Shown here piece by piece: positions 6,001 to 10,075 of a stretch of DNA of 10,075 nt. The number at the start of each line of letters is the position of its first letter. The stretch's first letter is position 1. The notes under the pieces were generated by a model. That model made no database searches. It saw only the letters and a program-made list of their open reading frames with translations, and was not told the origin of the DNA. The position numbers were made by a program, and so were the translations under genes. Source of the stretch: Phoronis pallida (Eukaryota > Phoronida > Phoronidae); contig JAOXYC010253565.1 of NCBI GenBank assembly GCA_028565715.1, forward strand, positions 1-10,075, given 5' to 3'.

Positions 6001-8768
6001 AGTGAGTAAATGCCACACTACTATAATTTTAAATGAGGCTGGACAGTCAAACAGAATTTCTGAACATTATAATACACTTCTCAAAAGGGCCTTGGAAATA
6101 AGAGCATTCATTGGCAGTTTTCAAACTGCCAAATGAATTTAGAAATGTGTGTATTTTGAGCAAACATGTTTTTTTTATTTAATATCTAGTTTATGATAGT
6201 TTACCATATTTTATAATCTCAATTACACAAAATCAAATTGATATGTTACAGTTGAATTTAGCTTCCCAGTCTGTGCTGGAAGGTTTGAATGCGTGTTTGG
6301 ATCATCGTGCTGAAGTGTTTATTCCCGAGCTTGGCATGACATTTCACATCCAGCATGAGAAGACACGCCTCTTCGCCTGTCAGAATCCACTCAACCAGGG
6401 TGGAGGTCGTCGTGGACTACCACGGTCTTTCCTCAACCGATTCACGCAGGTATTACTACGCAGCTGTCGTGTTGAGCTCGTTTAAATTCCTAGTTGAGAA
6501 TGTGAACTTCATGACAACACAAATACAATTTTTTAGATTTCTTAGTTCCTGTTGATGTGAAAGGATTGTAAATGATAATTTTTAAGTTGTTTATAATCAC
6601 ATATTATGAGTATTAGGCAAATATCAATGGTGAAAACATTTCTGACGTGTATCCTTTGTGGGATTGTTTAAATGGTAGGGATTTTACTCTGATTTCACTC
6701 TTGTGATAAACATTTAGAGCTCTATTAAATGTATAACAGGTGTACGTGGAGCCTCTCTCTGAGAATGATCTGTTGTTCATCTCCAAGAGTATGTATCCCA
6801 CAATTCCAATGGACGTTCTACAAAACATGATCTTATTCAACCACAAGGTATGTATTTTTTAGTAAGCTCATAGACCATTCAGTCATCAGTAATAATAATC
6901 TATATGACTTAACTAACAGCTGTGGAAATAAGATTTGTCCCGAACATTGGGCGTTCTTTTCAAAAGAATGCTGTTCTTTTAGATGTCCTTTGTTCTTCTT
7001 TGTTTAAAAAAACGCCGAAAATTCAACTATCAATGTTCTGGACTAATTGTATTTCCACAGCTGATTGGAAATATAGGAATAATATCAGTGCACAAATAGA
7101 AAACGAATGGTGTGTTTTTGACTAATTTTGTACTTCGTAGTTCAGTAGAATGTATTGGAATAGGGAAAAAAATCAGACTTCACTAAAATTAAAAGTCATA
7201 ATTGTCAAAATGTTATTGATGTTCTAGCTATGAATGTTCTTTATAGATTCACACAGAAACAATGGTGGAATTTTCATGGGGTCAAAGAGGTGCACCCTGG
7301 GAGTTCAACTTGAGGGACACATTTCGCTGGTGTGACCTGATGCTGTCTTATCAGAAGGTAGTGAAGAATAGTTTGGTCATATTTTATATAATTTTCTCAA
7401 AAGTATCCTATGCATTTTGATATACGGTACGTATCAAGGTTAACTAGTTTTATTGATGTTTATAAAGCAGTAACAATATTTGAAGCAAAAACAATTTTTG
7501 TATCTGATTATCAGTTGATATTTTGCATCGGAATAACAAGTTTTGTTTCTTTTCACATTACTTTTGAAAAACTCACCCCCCTGTTTGAATTGTGTAGCCC
7601 AAGGGTAGCACTTTACTTCTTAGGTAAAGAATGTTTTGCTGAAATCAAAGTTTAACCTAACTGTCAAAATAGGGTTAAAAGTGTTCAGCTTGTTCGTTTT
7701 AGGAACCTGAATACTTTAAAGCCGGAGAATTTGTGTGTCTCATCTACCAATCACGTTTCAGAAGTGCTGATGACAAAAACAAGGTAATGTGACATGATAT
7801 ATCAGTAAACTGACAATGAGAGTTTGTTTCATTTCCTTACAGGAACCATTGGTTTATTGAGAAGTACCAGTTATGTGCCGATTGTTATTTTCTTCTTCAA
7901 AAATGCTGTTGAAATGTGTCATTCACGAGTGAACACAAGGTGTTTAATCAGAGGCCAATTGTAGATGATAACATGCTTTCTAAATTAAGATCATTGTGAT
8001 CTTCCTTTAAGTTGCAATCATGGCTCATTCTTTAATCACAGGTACTGCAAGTGTTCAGGGAACTGTTCCCGTCATCTCAGGACCCTTACCAATGTAGTAG
8101 ACACTTCACCATGTCAAGCAAGATGGTGCAGGTTGGACATTCCTTCCTTCAGAGACAGGAGAGCTTAGGATACAGGGGACATCACTCCCAGTCACTACAG
8201 TTGCTACACTCATGTCTTCAGCCTATGGAACTCCTGATGGACTGTATCAGTATGAACTGGATGGCCATTCTGGTTAGATATTTATCATTTGATAACTTAA
8301 AGTTACTTGTTAGGTTAGCTTCTACAAAAATTGTTAGTTTCACAGTGTGTAGGATTGCTTCTACAAAAATTGTTATTTTCACAGTGTGAAGGTACCGCAC
8401 ACACCAGGGAATAAGCCCATCCCCTGTTTCTGGTATAAGCCCACCCTAGTTTTTGGCATTCCAAATCTATAAGTCCATGGGCTTATACCAGGGTGTGTAC
8501 AGTATTATATTTATTTACTATAGGAAATGAAAAATTTTGAACAACACTTTTTTGTGTTTTAGTACTATTTTCTAGTGTAGCTGTGTCCAAATTATGTCTG
8601 TGTCATTTTAGGCTATAATCACTTTTCATTTCTTTCTAGATTGGTGGTCAGTCTTGCGGTAAGACGTCACTAGTTCATATTCTTGCTCAGCTCACTAACA
8701 GCCCACTACAGGTCATGGCCATGAATAGTGCCATGGACACTACAGAGCTACTGGGAGGATTTGAACAG
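1..8768 (+). CDS. MDN1: Midasin (MDN1/Rea1) AAA+ ATPase, internal part: AAA3 C-terminal half to AAA6 Walker A, 17 exon segments
   Basis: Spliced coding span: 1-57, 541-657, 817-963, 1351-1498, 1907-2186, 2688-2826, 3218-3684, 4011-4150, 4525-4719, 5237-5442, 5726-5848, 6252-6449, 6740-6847, 7247-7357, 7703-7783, 8042-8272, 8640-8768. The join is 2877 bases, 959 codons without a stop. Seen: Walker B of AAA3 (IILDE, residues 1-5); Walker A (GETGCGKT, 247-254) and Walker B (FLIDE, 321-325) of AAA4; Walker A (GSPGVGKT, 602-609) and Walker B (IVLDE, 669-673) of AAA5; Walker A of AAA6 (GGQSCGKT, 918-925). Known of the family: midasin is about 5,000-5,600 residues, with six tandem AAA+ modules forming a dynein-like ring, a long linker, an acidic region and a C-terminal MIDAS domain. 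It uses ATP in nucleolus and nucleoplasm to release Ytm1/WDR12 and Rsa4/NLE1 during 60S ribosome assembly. Only about a sixth of the protein is here; both ends lie outside. Residue numbers in other entries count from base 1. Confidence 0.97.
58..540 (+). other. MDN1 intron 1 (483 bases), no other feature seen
   Basis: AT-rich sequence with donor GTATGC and a pyrimidine-containing acceptor ending CTTACAG. A 67-codon antisense open frame overlaps its 3' part and exon 2; it has no recognisable composition or homology and I treat it as chance. Confidence 0.85.
541..657 (+). CDS. MDN1: MDN1 exon 2: AAA3 insert strands and sensor 1
   Basis: Residues 20-58. LLDDNRELFIPETQE is the beta-hairpin insert found after Walker B in this AAA+ class. 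LFATQNPPG (44-52) is the sensor-1 strand, whose polar residue contacts the nucleotide gamma-phosphate. It ends QYGGRK. Acceptor ...CTTACAG, donor GTAATG at 658, both phase 0. Confidence 0.95.
817..963 (+). CDS. MDN1: MDN1 exon 3: AAA3 arginine-finger region
   Basis: Residues 59-107, starting VLSRAFRNRFIELHFDELP. The S-R-A-F-R-N-R-F block (61-68) is the conserved midasin segment that supplies the arginine finger to the neighbouring module. The rest is helical lid (ELETILHERCCLP...). Acceptor TTCTTCCAG, donor GTAGCG at 964, both phase 0. Confidence 0.95.
1139..1290. repeat. Foldback/MITE-like element in intron 3
   Basis: Arms at 1139-1159 and 1270-1290 are imperfect inverted repeats, 17 of 21 bases pairing around the shared core GCTAGTTG / CAACTAGC. 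Inside is a second nested pair (ATGTGG near 1191 and CCACAT near 1244) and a 6-base perfect hairpin GCCATT-AAC-AATGGC at 1201-1215. The span is higher in GC than the flanks. This fits a short non-autonomous DNA element of about 150 bases; I cannot name a family and see no clear target-site duplication. The rest of intron 3 (964-1350) is plain AT-rich sequence. Confidence 0.55.
1351..1498 (+). CDS. MDN1: MDN1 exon 4: AAA3 lid
   Basis: Residues 108-156 plus one base of codon 157. GKQGFITLRDLFRWAERY is the hallmark lid helix of midasin AAA modules, followed by a segment ending LADQ that leads into exon 5. Acceptor TTGTTTGTAG, donor GTAGAT at 1499, phase 1. The split glycine codon completes as GGC across the intron. 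Confidence 0.94.
1499..1906 (+). other. MDN1 intron 4 (408 bases), no other feature seen
   Basis: AT-rich, with a minor direct repeat TCACAAAGTC/TCACAAAGTA around 1650-1670. The open frame that enters exon 5 begins inside its last 46 bases; those codons are not coding. Confidence 0.8.
1907..2186 (+). CDS. MDN1: MDN1 exon 5: AAA3-AAA4 connector and first half of AAA4 Walker A
   Basis: Residues 157-249 plus two bases of codon 250. It opens GYLLLAGRVRKADE, the end of AAA3. It then runs through a less conserved linker to PPGFEHVVWTSSMQRLAVLV and the strand leading to the P-loop (PVLLVGETG). The stop-free frame extends upstream to 1861, but those bases are intron: the CCCAG acceptor at 1902-1906 gives the match to GYLLLAGRV. 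Donor GTATGT at 2187, phase 2. Confidence 0.95.
2443..2627. repeat. Long foldback (inverted-repeat) element in intron 5
   Basis: Core arms at 2459-2506 and 2559-2606 are 48 bases each with only two mismatched pairs, separated by a 52-base loop. Beyond a 5-base indel (AACAT against GCAACAT side) pairing continues outward through ATAAAAAT and ends at ATGTTTGG (2443-2450) opposite CCAAACAT (2620-2627). The whole is about 185 bases. As RNA it would form a very stable hairpin. It fits a MITE or foldback transposon; both flanks carry TTAA-like AT runs, but no exact duplication is convincing. The 63-codon open frame across it is a by-product. The rest of intron 5 (2187-2687) shows nothing else. Confidence 0.8.
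2688..2826 (+). CDS. MDN1: MDN1 exon 6: AAA4 Walker A second half
   Basis: The last base of codon 250, then residues 251-296. CGKTTVCQVFAALAN follows directly on GETG in exon 5, so the intron cuts the P-loop glycine codon. LYSVNCHLHTEGADFLGGLR is the conserved strand-2 region before Walker B. Too short and offset to show as a long open frame. Acceptor TTTTTCCAG, donor GTAAAA at 2827, ending in phase 0. Confidence 0.95.
2970..3165. repeat. Degenerate tandem repeat array in intron 6
   Basis: Diverged units share a pattern: (A)CCCAT, then TNTNTATACC or similar, then an A-run with GTGAAAA or GCGAAAA. The ACCCAT cores (or CCCAT in the third) sit near 2974, 3013, 3064, 3096 and 3152, spacing about 33 to 56 bases, with GTACC/ATACC/ATACCC following 8-12 bases later. 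The clearest pair is 3064-3092 and 3096-3125 (CCCAT..TACCAAAAT..GTGAAAACC). Overlapping open frames on both strands here come from the lack of stops in the repeat. Rest of intron 6 (2827-3217) is unremarkable. Confidence 0.6.
3218..3684 (+). CDS. MDN1: MDN1 exon 7: AAA4 core (Walker B, sensor 1, arginine-finger block)
   Basis: Longest exon here, residues 297-451 plus two bases of codon 452. Key blocks are LFEWCDGPLV, Walker B FLIDE (321-325) running into ISLADDSVLERLNSVLE, sensor 1 ATMNPGGD (375-382) and SPALRNRFTEIWCPQ (389-403). All are near-identical to other animal midasins. The true 5' end is 3218 (CTAG acceptor), upstream of the first TTG or ATG in the open frame. The frame runs on to a stop at 3722-3724, but the protein leaves it at 3684: the donor is the weak GTTTGA, and AG joins G of exon 8 to make arginine. 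Confidence 0.96.
3685..4010 (+). other. MDN1 intron 7 (326 bases), weak donor, no other feature seen
   Basis: Starts GTTTGA, poor after the GT, and ends TTCTTAACAG. If retained, the reading frame meets TAA at 3722-3724, 12 codons past the exon. The remaining sequence is AT-rich with no repeat I can support. Confidence 0.75.
4011..4150 (+). CDS. MDN1: MDN1 exon 8: AAA4 lid
   Basis: Residues 452-498 plus one base of codon 499. CTVSIRDILAWVHFIN follows NSEIGRR from exon 7, matching the G-R-K/R-C-x-V-S-I-R-D order of the family. It ends GACLVLIDSLGS. Acceptor TTCTTAACAG; donor GTAAGT at 4151 is full consensus. Most of this exon is copied directly downstream (see the repeat at 4155-4268). Confidence 0.93.
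4155..4268 (+). pseudogene. Partial tandem copy of MDN1 exon 8 inside intron 8
   Basis: Compared with 4018-4134 of exon 8, this copy has about six substitutions and one 3-base deletion. A block of 63 bases (4063-4125 against 4197-4259) is identical. The copy begins right at the exon 8 donor, four bases into the intron. CAGGT occurs both at the exon 8 acceptor (4008-4012) and at its donor (4148-4152), 140 bases apart, exactly the exon length, which suggests duplication between those two sites. The copy cannot act as an alternative exon in the same frame: entry at the equivalent AG gives TAA at once, its 3' end reads CTGATTTAA, and there is no pyrimidine tract or new donor. The remainder of intron 8 (4269-4524) is plain AT-rich DNA. 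Confidence 0.9.
4525..4719 (+). CDS. MDN1: MDN1 exon 9: AAA4-AAA5 connector
   Basis: Residues 499-563 plus one base of codon 564. This is the least conserved coding stretch here: a serine-rich start (STANMSQSVSSSARD), a short helix, then a D/N-rich loop. Only MFGIGPFFIAKG near the end closely matches the W/F-G-I-x-PFFI block that precedes AAA5 in other midasins. Phases on both sides (1 and 1) and the GTAAGC donor at 4720 support it. Confidence 0.9.
4837..4908. repeat. Imperfect hairpin in intron 9
   Basis: GTAAAGGG at 4837-4844 pairs with CCCTTTAAC at 4900-4908 and GAGCTTTTGTGTCCGA (4846-4861) pairs with TCGGATACAAAGCTC (4877-4891), with a bulge and an offset between the two stems. Total about 72 bases. 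It may be a short foldback relic. The rest of intron 9 (4720-5236) is AT-rich with a nine-A run at 5120-5130 and nothing else seen. Confidence 0.5.
5237..5442 (+). CDS. MDN1: MDN1 exon 10: AAA5 Walker A
   Basis: Residues 564-632. It contains YALQAPTTCVNALRVLRG, the N-terminal AAA5 helix, and the P-loop GSPGVGKTS (602-610) after PILLE. It ends ASGNTLVRINLSEQT. This is the strongest midasin signature in the window. Acceptor AATTGCAG, donor GTAAGA at 5443. Antisense open frames across it are shadows. Confidence 0.96.
5555..5579 (+). repeat. Two-copy 13-base tandem repeat in intron 10
   Basis: ATTAACTACATTT is followed immediately by ATTAACTACATT. Small simple duplication of no evident function. 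Confidence 0.7.
5726..5848 (+). CDS. MDN1: MDN1 exon 11: AAA5 up to Walker B
   Basis: Residues 633-673. DVSDLFGADLPVEGG and GEFAWRDGPLLQALK are diagnostic of AAA5. The exon ends exactly at the Walker B acidic pair (HWIVLDE), so the intron separates Walker B from LNLAS. Acceptor TTGTGTAG, donor GTAAGA at 5849, phase 0. Confidence 0.96.
6107..6137. repeat. Short near-perfect hairpin in intron 11
   Basis: TTCATTGGCAGTTT (6107-6120) and AAACTGCCAAATGAA (6123-6137) pair with one bulged base around a two-base turn. A stem of 14 pairs with almost no loop. The rest of intron 11 (5849-6251) is AT-rich and shows nothing else. Confidence 0.6.
6252..6449 (+). CDS. MDN1: MDN1 exon 12: AAA5 sensor 1 and arginine-finger block
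   Basis: Residues 674-739, continuing Walker B with LNLASQSVLEGLNACLDHRA. FIPELGMTFHIQHEK is the insert hairpin, FACQNP (714-719) the sensor-1 strand, and LPRSFLNRFTQ (729-739) the arginine-finger segment. It starts at 6252 after TTACAG; the ATG at 6243 is intronic. Donor GTATTA at 6450, phase 0. Confidence 0.96.
6740..6847 (+). CDS. MDN1: MDN1 exon 13: AAA5 lid
   Basis: Residues 740-775: VYVEPLSENDLLFISKSMYP and on to MILFNHK. It corresponds to the V-[FY]-V-[DE]-PL-x6-F-I segment after FLNRFTQ in animal midasins. No long open frame marks it; it was found by continuing the protein and confirmed by splice sites (acceptor ATAACAG, donor GTATGT at 6848) and phase 0 on both sides. Confidence 0.92.
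6917..7063. mobile_element. MITE-like element with 33-base terminal inverted repeats in intron 13
   Basis: Left end 6917-6949 and right end 7031-7063 are inverted repeats, 29 of 33 bases pairing, with perfect outer 14 bases (CAGCTGTGGAAATA). A second inner pair (GGCGTTCTTTTCAAAAG near 6950 and its diverged complement near 6998-7016) is offset by about 14 bases. The 147-base size, terminal repeats and lack of coding capacity fit a non-autonomous DNA transposon. I see no clear target-site duplication and do not assign a superfamily. The 67-codon open frame starting inside it is incidental. Confidence 0.7.
7247..7357 (+). CDS. MDN1: MDN1 exon 14: AAA5 lid helix
   Basis: Residues 776-812. PWEFNLRDTFRWCDLML is the AAA5 counterpart of the GFITLRDLFRW helix in AAA3; WGQRGAP precedes it. 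Found by homology and phase rather than by open-frame length. Acceptor TTTATAG, donor GTAGTG at 7358, phase 0. Confidence 0.93.
7358..7702 (+). other. MDN1 intron 14 (345 bases), no other feature seen
   Basis: AT-rich. An 81-codon open frame at 7410-7655 starts and stops within the intron, matches no midasin segment and is compositionally like the surrounding intron; I do not call it a gene. Confidence 0.75.
7703..7783 (+). CDS. MDN1: MDN1 exon 15: AAA5 C-terminal helices
   Basis: Residues 813-839, the shortest complete exon (27 codons). It contains EPEYFKAGEFVCLIYQSRFR, aligning with the short helix region in which human MDN1 reads F-L-V-Y-G-E-R-M-R, then SADDKNK. Acceptor CGTTTTAG, donor GTAATG at 7784, phase 0. 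Confidence 0.88.
8042..8272 (+). CDS. MDN1: MDN1 exon 16: AAA5-AAA6 connector
   Basis: Residues 840-916. It starts VLQVFRELFPSSQDPY and ends LLHSCLQPMELLMDC then SMNWMAIL, the strand before the AAA6 P-loop. It starts at 8042 after ATCACAG; the open frame runs past the exon to a stop but protein similarity ends at 8272. The donor GTTAGA at 8273 is weak. Phase 0 on both sides. Confidence 0.92.
8311..8388 (+). repeat. Exact-period tandem duplication, two 39-base units, in intron 16
   Basis: Units 8311-8349 and 8350-8388 match at 36 of 39 positions (TAGG..GCTTCTACAAAAATTGTT..TTTCACAGTGTG). They begin 38 bases after the exon 16 donor and run straight into the inverted-repeat element at 8392. Each unit ends TTTCACAG, which looks like a 3' splice site. 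Confidence 0.85.
8392..8500. repeat. Inverted-repeat (MITE-like) element in intron 16
   Basis: The right end 8475-8500 (to GGGTGTGTAC) is an imperfect inverted copy of the left end 8392-8420 (from GTACCGCACACACC). A central segment CTGGTATAAGCCCA (8430-8443) pairs perfectly with 8478-8491. ATAAGCCCA therefore occurs twice in direct and once in inverted orientation. The span is GC-richer than the surrounding intron. This fits a small foldback element about 110 bases long. The rest of intron 16 (to 8639) is AT-rich with a pyrimidine-rich acceptor. Confidence 0.65.
8640..8768 (+). CDS. MDN1: MDN1 exon 17: AAA6 Walker A
   Basis: Residues 917-959. GGQSCGKTSLVHILAQL carries the P-loop (G918 to T925), following MAIL in exon 16 just as the P-loop follows M-x-IL in human MDN1. 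MAMNSAMDTTELLGGFEQ (942-959) is one of the most conserved strings in the family. Acceptor TTTCTAG, donor GTAAAT at 8769, phase 0. No open frame track marks this exon. It is the last coding segment I can find in the window. Confidence 0.95.
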
Positions 8769-10075
8769 GTAAATATCTAGTAGTCTATGAGATCAGGGAC
8801 CATTTTGTCTGCCCCGATTTGGCACTACAATGGGAATGGATATTAATTAAAAGAACTTTTGATCACACGCCTAGCTATATCTGATTGTGTGAGGACAAGA
8901 ACAGTGATGTAACTACATTGTGTGTCGTTCAACTTGTCGCTGTCGCGTTTGTTTGATAACTAGAGAAGTTTTGAAGTATGCAATTTGGCATTAAAGAAAA
9001 CAGTTGAAAACAACCTTAATTTTTATTTTTGATTACTTTTTTGTGAGAGTTTTAGTGCATTTTATTTGATACCTGTGAACAATTCTTTGAATCCACAAAA
9101 TATTGGTAAAAACCACAAATAAAACCAAAACATTATGAAAGTTAATATTTATCTTTAATAAACAAATCCAAGTTATTGCACATCTGTATACATTGTGGAG
9201 GACATTGAACAATCTATTCCTATCATCTACCAGTTCCATGTTAAGTTTATACTAACATTAAAAGCAAACCAGTAGGGTAATATATAAATCTTTGTTGTAG
9301 AATGAAAAAATAATGAACTTTAATATTTATTATAAATAGACACTTATTGTTATAAAATCTAGTGCAAATAGTGATTTCAGTAATATGTGTTCTAGAATTT
9401 GATGGTGTCCCCTGACTAAAATCACATTGTGAAAAAGTTTACTGTGGAAGAATGCAAAAACTGATCTTGGTTTCATAATTGGGGTTAGAACACTCTAATT
9501 GATAATTGTATCATTATTGTAGCTGACAGCTTAAACAAGTCCCGCCTGTTCAAAAAACACTCTTCAGCTATTATCAAATCTCAATTTGGAAAGCAAAGCT
9601 ATTACATAACGATGATAGAAATATACGGAACAACATATTTAATTTTATTAATAGAATATTATTATATTGAAATGATAATAAATTCTAAGTCATTGGTTTA
9701 GTTAGCACCTACAATCGTTCAATATTTGTTTTATTTACATTTAGGTTTTAAGCTAATTTTCGGTACCTTTTTCTTATCAATTCCATGTAGTTTCCTACTC
9801 CTATAAAGTTCAATGAAACAATGTGTTAATACATATTATCAGAAGAGGTTTTTCTACAATACTTGAGAAAAATCTAACCTATGTGACAAATCTTCATGAC
9901 TTGAAGAGGTGTCAGACGGAATACATTGAATCTGTTATGTTGTCTGATAAAATCATGTGAGAGTGACAATGGTTGACTACGTTTGTCAAAGGTACACATT
10001 AAAGGGGGTATACCTGCTGAACTTGTGCAAATTTTGAATCGTACTGTTTCTATGCAATTCAATAGGCCTTTAGTT
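8769..10075 (+). other. MDN1 intron 17, at least 1307 bases, runs off the window
   Basis: Starts GTAAATATC and never reaches a recognisable next exon. The family continuation expected after GGFEQ (V-D-x-x-R-P-W) is not seen in any frame. It is strongly AT-rich with several poly-T and poly-A stretches. A less AT-rich patch lies near 9960-10060 (AAAGGGGGTATACC and onward); it encodes no midasin-like peptide and may be an unrecognised repeat. Antisense open frames at 9033-9239 and 9874-10062 are short and unsupported. Confidence 0.75.

Noticed and set aside
7410-7655. 81-codon open frame in intron 14
   Set aside because: It does not join in frame with midasin, has no known motif and looks like intron composition.
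9033-9239. Antisense open frames in intron 17 (9033-9239 and 9874-10062)
   Set aside because: Short, no recognisable domain, and no supporting splice or promoter signals.
1-10075. Bacterial or viral operon, tRNA or rRNA genes
   Set aside because: The only coherent coding signal is one intron-split eukaryotic gene; I found no cloverleaf, ribosome-binding-site pattern or rRNA-like segment.

Overview
This window is eukaryotic nuclear DNA, almost certainly from an animal. It is AT-rich, has no operon-like gene packing, and carries one plus-strand gene cut into many short exons by GT-AG introns. The gene is midasin (MDN1; yeast Rea1), the giant dynein-like AAA+ ATPase that strips assembly factors from pre-60S ribosomal particles. 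Joining 17 exon segments between 1 and 8768 gives one stop-free frame of 2877 bases (959 residues), and every junction is phase-compatible. The protein resembles vertebrate midasin along its whole length. Intron sizes and the variety of small foldback repeats suggest a non-vertebrate animal, perhaps a marine invertebrate, but I cannot fix the phylum from one conserved gene.

Layout: bases 1-1498 (exons 1-4) encode the second half of AAA3, from Walker B through sensor 1 and the arginine-finger region to the helical lid. Exons 5-9 (1907-4719) encode the AAA3-AAA4 connector and all of AAA4. Exons 10-16 (5237-8272) encode AAA5 and the connector to AAA6. Exon 17 (8640-8768) encodes the start of AAA6 with its Walker A loop. 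The gene enters from the left (the N-terminal region, AAA1, AAA2 and early AAA3 lie upstream) and leaves on the right inside an intron of at least 1307 bases. The rest of AAA6, the linker, the acidic region and the MIDAS domain are downstream. No promoter, start codon, stop codon or poly(A) site of the gene is present.

The introns hold most of the unusual structure. A near-complete copy of exon 8 lies directly behind exon 8. At least four introns carry different MITE-like or foldback inverted repeats: intron 3, intron 5 (48-base arms), intron 13 (33-base terminal repeats) and intron 16. There is a degenerate tandem array in intron 6, an exact-period 39-base tandem duplication in intron 16, and simple hairpins in introns 9 and 11. 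I see no second gene, RNA gene, CRISPR array or novel multi-gene system. The most notable item is the exon-8 echo.
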